The notes below the pieces were generated by a model. That model saw only the letters and a list, made by a program, of their open reading frames with translations, was not told the DNA's origin and did not search any database. Made by a program: the position numbers and the translations under genes. Positions 61,146 through 64,000 of a stretch of 64,000 nucleotides of DNA are shown here, piece after piece. The DNA is from Caproicibacter sp046707225 (GTDB lineage: Bacteria > Bacillota > Clostridia > Oscillospirales > Acutalibacteraceae): the NCBI RefSeq assembly GCF_046707225.1, contig NZ_JBJKOP010000034.1, positions 57,894-121,893 of the forward strand. Direction: 5' to 3'. Each line of letters begins with the position of its first letter. Within the stretch, counting starts at the first letter, position 1.

Positions 61146-62321
61146 CTAGTACAGCACGACCGTGCCGCCCTTCACCGCACAACGGCATTCATAGCTTTTC
61201 TGCGTTTCGTTTTCCACGTCATAAATCGAATTGAATTCAAACGAATCCTTTCCGTCTGAAAGGATGTAACGCGCGATGATGAACCGATCGTCCACGCAGG
61301 TTACAAATTTACCAAGATCGCCGGGATATTTGGCATGAATCTTCGAATTCAGGACGCCCGTCACCTCGCAGAAGCCGTCGCCCTCCGCAATGCGGTAGGC
61401 GCGCCCCCCCTGCGGGTCGATGCTGAAGAGGGCATCCTCTTCGTCCTGCCCCAGGCTGAGCGTCGCGGCAACCGATTTTCGCCCGGTCTGCTTGTCATAG
61501 GCGCACAGGCGCTGGTCCCCGGTCGGGAAATACCTCGCGCGGAAATACAGACTGCCGTCGTCCATCCCGACATAGCGCACCAGGCCGCTGGTCCCTGCGC
61601 TGAGGATGAGCTCAAGGGGAACGCATTCCTCCCCCGCCTTGACGGATACGATAAAGTCAAGCAGAGGGCAAAGCCAGACGTTGTCGTTGATATTGTCGCC
61701 CAGCCAGCGCATATTGTGAAAGCATTTCAGCTTTTCCTCCTCGTCCCCGTGCGGCTGCAGCACCAGAAGCTGCCGTTCCCCGCTCTGGTCATAGGAAAGC
61801 AGGCTCCCCGCGTTCCCGTTGCAGATGCGCGGGTCGCGGGCGTAATAGTACCGGCCCTCCTCCAGGTCGTACAGATAGGCAACCCGGGAAAGCCCCGTCA
61901 GTCTTTTATATTCGTGAAACAACTGCCGATGCCTTTCATTCGCGGATGTGTACAGAAGCACATGGCTTTCATCCAGTGCGCGGCACTCGGCAAAGGTCCC
62001 GATGAAGTTCAGCCGGGCCATGTTCTTTTCCGCTCCGGTATTCTTATCCACGCGCAGAATCCAGACCGTGCTTTCTCCGGATTCCATGACGATGACAAGG
62101 TCTTCCGGGAAGCTGAAAAAATGCTGCACATAAGCCGGGTCCGTCAAAAAATAATTCGCGACAATGCGCTCCCGGCGTGTTTTCAGGTTGTATTCGAGAA
62201 GGAAGAGGCTGTTGTGCCCTTCCTCCGATTTTTCCTCAGCATAATAGATTTTATCACCGTCAAATTCGATCAGCGACACATTGCTGCTGGTAAACAGATT
62301 TCGCAAATCAACCACTTTCAC
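61146..62321 (-). CDS. Hypothetical protein, probable beta-propeller
   Basis: About 391 residues with no signal peptide and a repeating strand pattern: blocks like DGDKIYYAEEKSEEGHNSLF, STVWILRVDKNTGAEKN, YFRARYFPTGDQRLCAYDKQ, QDEEDALFSIDPQGGRAYRI. Each has Y/F-x-x-D...G-x-x-x aromatic turns about 45-50 residues apart, suggesting a beta-propeller (DUF5050/WD-like). Start uncertain: GTG at 62321 (GGGGGTG upstream) or GTG at 62330. Function unknown. Confidence 0.7.
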   Translation of the reverse strand: MKVVDLRNLFTSSNVSLIEFDGDKIYYAEEKSEEGHNSLFLLEYNLKTRRERIVANYFLTDPAYVQHFFSFPEDLVIVMESGESTVWILRVDKNTGAEKNMARLNFIGTFAECRALDESHVLLYTSANERHRQLFHEYKRLTGLSRVAYLYDLEEGRYYYARDPRICNGNAGSLLSYDQSGERQLLVLQPHGDEEEKLKCFHNMRWLGDNINDNVWLCPLLDFIVSVKAGEECVPLELILSAGTSGLVRYVGMDDGSLYFRARYFPTGDQRLCAYDKQTGRKSVAATLSLGQDEEDALFSIDPQGGRAYRIAEGDGFCEVTGVLNSKIHAKYPGDLGKFVTCVDDRFIIARYILSDGKDSFEFNSIYDVENETQKSYECRCAVKGGTVVLY

Positions 62322-62442
62322 CGGTCTCACCCCCGACCATTCCCATTATATCAGAAACCATATAAAAATCCAATCGTGCAGAGCATGCTTCGTCCCTTTT
62401 TTCTCACTCCGTGTTATAATAAATTCGGAGAGGTGAATCGCC

Positions 62443-62715
62443 ATGCATATTTCAAAGACGGGTTCCGTTCTGGAAGCGGATCTTCACGGCCTGACGGCGG
62501 AGGACGCAAAGCGCCGTCTGGAGCATCTTCTTTCCCAAGCCGGGCCGCAGGTCAGGGAAATCCGGGTCATCCACGGCTACAACGGTGGGCAAGCCCTGCG
62601 CGACATGGTCCGCGTGCGCCTCAAGCATCCCCGCATCGCTTCCAAGCTCGTCACCCTGAATCCCGGGGAGACCAGGCTTCTGCTTGCTCCTCCGGACAAA
62701 AAACAGAACCGATGA
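62443..62715 (+). CDS. Smr-domain protein
   Basis: 90 residues forming a single Smr domain: EADLHGLTAEDAKRRLEHLL (D-L-H-G motif), IRVIHGYNGGQALRDMVRVR (the H-G-x-G-x-G-x-L-R motif, here H-G-Y-N-G-G) and a closing LNPGETRLLL. Smr domains are nucleases or RNA/DNA binders found alone and in MutS2. GAGAGGTGA precedes ATG and TATAAT lies near 62414. The stop lies 23 bp before the next gene. Confidence 0.88.
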   Translation: MHISKTGSVLEADLHGLTAEDAKRRLEHLLSQAGPQVREIRVIHGYNGGQALRDMVRVRLKHPRIASKLVTLNPGETRLLLAPPDKKQNR

Positions 62716-62738
62716 CCGGCCCGCGGGAGGGACTTTTT

Positions 62739-63485
62739 ATGGCGATTCGCCGAAACCGATTTATTCTTTTCATCCTGATCGCGGCGCTTGCCTTCGGGGC
62801 CTGCCTTACCGTCCTCTGGCTGCGCCCGCAAAACGGCGGCGGCAGCCTGTCGCCGGGGCAAAGCGACACGCCGCCGAAGGAGGATCGATCGGCTGAGGAC
62901 TTCGGGATTCAGACCGTTCACAGCCCAGTGGATTTCAATGGAAACGGCACGGACGATTACACCGATTTTCTGCTTGGCGCCCGCAAAGACGCGCAGGGCA
63001 AACCGAAATACGACAATTCCTACTATCGGGGCGGATACCCGCCGGATGGCTCCGGCGCCTGCACAGACCTTGTCTGGCGCGCCTTCCGGAACGCCGGGTA
63101 CTGCCTGAAAGACATGGTGGACCGGGATATTGCGGAGCACACGCCCGCTTATCCCGTCGATGGAAAGCCGGACCCCAACATCGACTTCCGCCGCACGGCC
63201 GTTTTGAAAATCTATTTTGAGCGGCACGCCGTTTCTCTGACGACGGACCCGAAACAGATCGCCGAGTGGCAGCCCGGCGACATCGTCACGTTCGGGACCC
63301 ATCACATCGGGATCATCTCCGACCGCAGGGACAAAAGCGGCATTCCCTATTTGCTCCACAACGCGGGACAGCCGGAGCGCGAGGAGGACGCGCTGACGCG
63401 CTGCGGCGAAATCAGCGGGCATTTCCGATTCGACGCGAGCCGGTTGAAAAAAAGCGAATTGATTCCGTTCGGTTCACCGAAATAA
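62739..63485 (+). CDS. DUF1287 protein, membrane-anchored or secreted
   Basis: 248 residues. N-terminal hydrophobic segment (about 8-28; FILFILIAALAFGACLTVLW) then a Gly/Ser/Pro linker and the DUF1287 domain: GARKDAQGKPKYDNSYYRGG, then GACTDLVWRAFRNAGY with a Cys in NlpC/P60-like position, GDIVTFGTHHIGIISDR with the His, and HNAGQPEREED. It may be an extracytoplasmic cysteine peptidase-fold protein. GGGAGGGAC lies upstream of ATG. A lipobox-like G-A-C occurs at the end of the helix. Confidence 0.8.
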   Translation: MAIRRNRFILFILIAALAFGACLTVLWLRPQNGGGSLSPGQSDTPPKEDRSAEDFGIQTVHSPVDFNGNGTDDYTDFLLGARKDAQGKPKYDNSYYRGGYPPDGSGACTDLVWRAFRNAGYCLKDMVDRDIAEHTPAYPVDGKPDPNIDFRRTAVLKIYFERHAVSLTTDPKQIAEWQPGDIVTFGTHHIGIISDRRDKSGIPYLLHNAGQPEREEDALTRCGEISGHFRFDASRLKKSELIPFGSPK

Positions 63486-63490
63486 GCCTG

Positions 63491-63759
63491 TCCTCAGGCC
63501 GGGCGGGGACACAAAGCGGCTATCGCGCTCCGTGGTCTTAATACTCATTTATTCTTCTTTTTCTTCTTGGGGCCGATTGCCCCTTAACCATAATTTCTTC
63601 AATTTATTCATTTTATCCTCAGGCCGGACGGGGACTCAAAGCGTCTATCGCACTACGCGGCATTAATACTCATTTTATTCTTCTTTTTCTTCTTGGGGCT
63701 GATTGCCCCTTAACCCTTATTTTTTCTAATTTTCTCTCTGTCCTCAGGCCGGACGGGCC
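63491..63759. repeat. 125-bp tandem repeat (two units plus a partial third)
   Basis: Units start with TCCTCAGGCCGG at 63491, 63616 and (partial) 63741, exactly 125 bp apart. Each full unit contains a T/C-rich run then GGGGC-N5-GCCCC, a small hairpin. Units differ at scattered positions (for example GGGCGGGGACAC versus GGACGGGGACTC). No gene is visible here. Confidence 0.85.
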
Positions 63760-63850
63760 CATACTTTCGGTCCCGTACGAAAGTATGCAAAGTACGGGTC
63801 GGGGGGGACTTCAAACTCCCGTAGGGAGGGCTCCAACCGTCCCCCCCGAC
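63760..63850. repeat. Palindromic G-rich element
   Basis: Consecutive perfect stems: CATACTTTCG/CGAAAGTATG (63760-63787), CCCGTAC/GTACGGG (overlapping alternative) and GTCGGGGGGGAC/GTCCCCCCCGAC (63798-63850) with an inner CTCCC/GGGAG hairpin. It follows directly on the tandem repeats and has the look of a dispersed intergenic palindromic repeat. The rest of the window to 64000 shows no gene I can support. Confidence 0.6.
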
Positions 63851-64000
63851 GCCCCCCGACACCTGTCAAAGGGAAAAGCGATGTTCTTAAAGCGTCGTGC
63901 TTCTCATTGACGACGGGGGCTCCGGAGAAAAGCCACTGCTTTTTGAGAGGGAAACTGTAAGTCATTAGCTTGCCTTGACTCAAGATTACTTAAATATATC

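Noticed and set aside
63744..63983. 79-codon minus-strand frame at the window end
   Set aside because: It is formed by the palindromic G-rich element; composition (Pro, Arg, Gly) is a by-product of that repeat.

Overview
The window looks like chromosomal DNA of an anaerobic Clostridia member, most likely Oscillospiraceae/Ruminococcaceae. Supporting signs are an [FeFe] hydrogenase fused-diaphorase pair, pyruvate phosphate dikinase, moderately high GC with frequent TTG and GTG starts, strong AGGAGG ribosome sites, and a low-GC+C-type gene repertoire (prs-pth-mfd-prsA order, Cpr/Bce-like peptide resistance, a type I-C CRISPR system). This assignment is inference from gene content; no rRNA is present.

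Layout. 1-3531 (minus): two-component system plus ABC transporter of the lantibiotic/bacitracin-resistance kind. 4.0-6.3 kb: promoter and operator, MFS exporter, TetR regulator and PEBP-like protein. 6.4-10.7 kb: accessory genes (nucleotide kinase-like protein with a start-proximal frameshift, nucleotidyltransferase, Fpg/Nei homologue lacking the catalytic proline, GrpB, metallo-beta-lactamase-fold protein, mini C39-like protein) mixed with at least two internally deleted pseudogenes. 10.8-13.1 kb: arsenic locus (arsR, ArsP-type permease, thioredoxin-like protein, arsC) with two copies of one operator. 13.3-15.7 kb: LigD. 16.3-19.3 kb: YkuS, then an ArsR/HMA/P1B-ATPase zinc-cadmium efflux operon. 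19.5-25.9 kb: tag, hydrogenase pair, agmatine-to-putrescine genes. 26.0-28.7 kb (minus): aldolase/2-hydroxyacid dehydrogenase/IclR catabolic operon. 28.8-31.0 kb: small proteins and a stand-alone phage-type lysis cassette. 31.1-34.8 kb: Nudix, a membrane protein, and a LOTUS-like/DUF3825 protein. 35-38 kb: AT-richer, disturbed region with murI, an integrase and several gene fragments. 38.2-47.0 kb: complete type I-C CRISPR-Cas locus (cas3-5-8c-7-4-1-2, array of 17 repeats). 47.2-48.5 kb: truncated dinB, then an AT-rich 0.7-kb block. 48.5-64 kb: tRNA-Arg, ppdK, GlmU-like, prs, pth, mfd, prsA-like, ferredoxin, Smr, DUF1287, then 125-bp tandem repeats and a G-rich palindromic element.

Most notable observation: 47.77-48.45 kb has no convincing protein gene, yet has a near-consensus promoter followed by about 640 nt packed with perfect inverted repeats, including 9- and 10-bp stems, nested stems and an enclosed multi-stem domain. 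It is best read as a large structured noncoding RNA, in the size range of the ornate RNAs such as ROOL or GOLLD, or a new class. It lies between the CRISPR-Cas island and tRNA-Arg.

How genes work together: metal and arsenic genes form two regulated efflux/detoxification units; aguA-aguB make putrescine; hydA plus its GltD-type partner form a probable NAD(P)H-linked hydrogenase; the cas operon and array form a complete adaptive immune system. Gene fragments (HTH protein, MGMT-like, GNAT, LacI, DUF1653, dinB) cluster in accessory segments, consistent with repeated deletion and insertion there.
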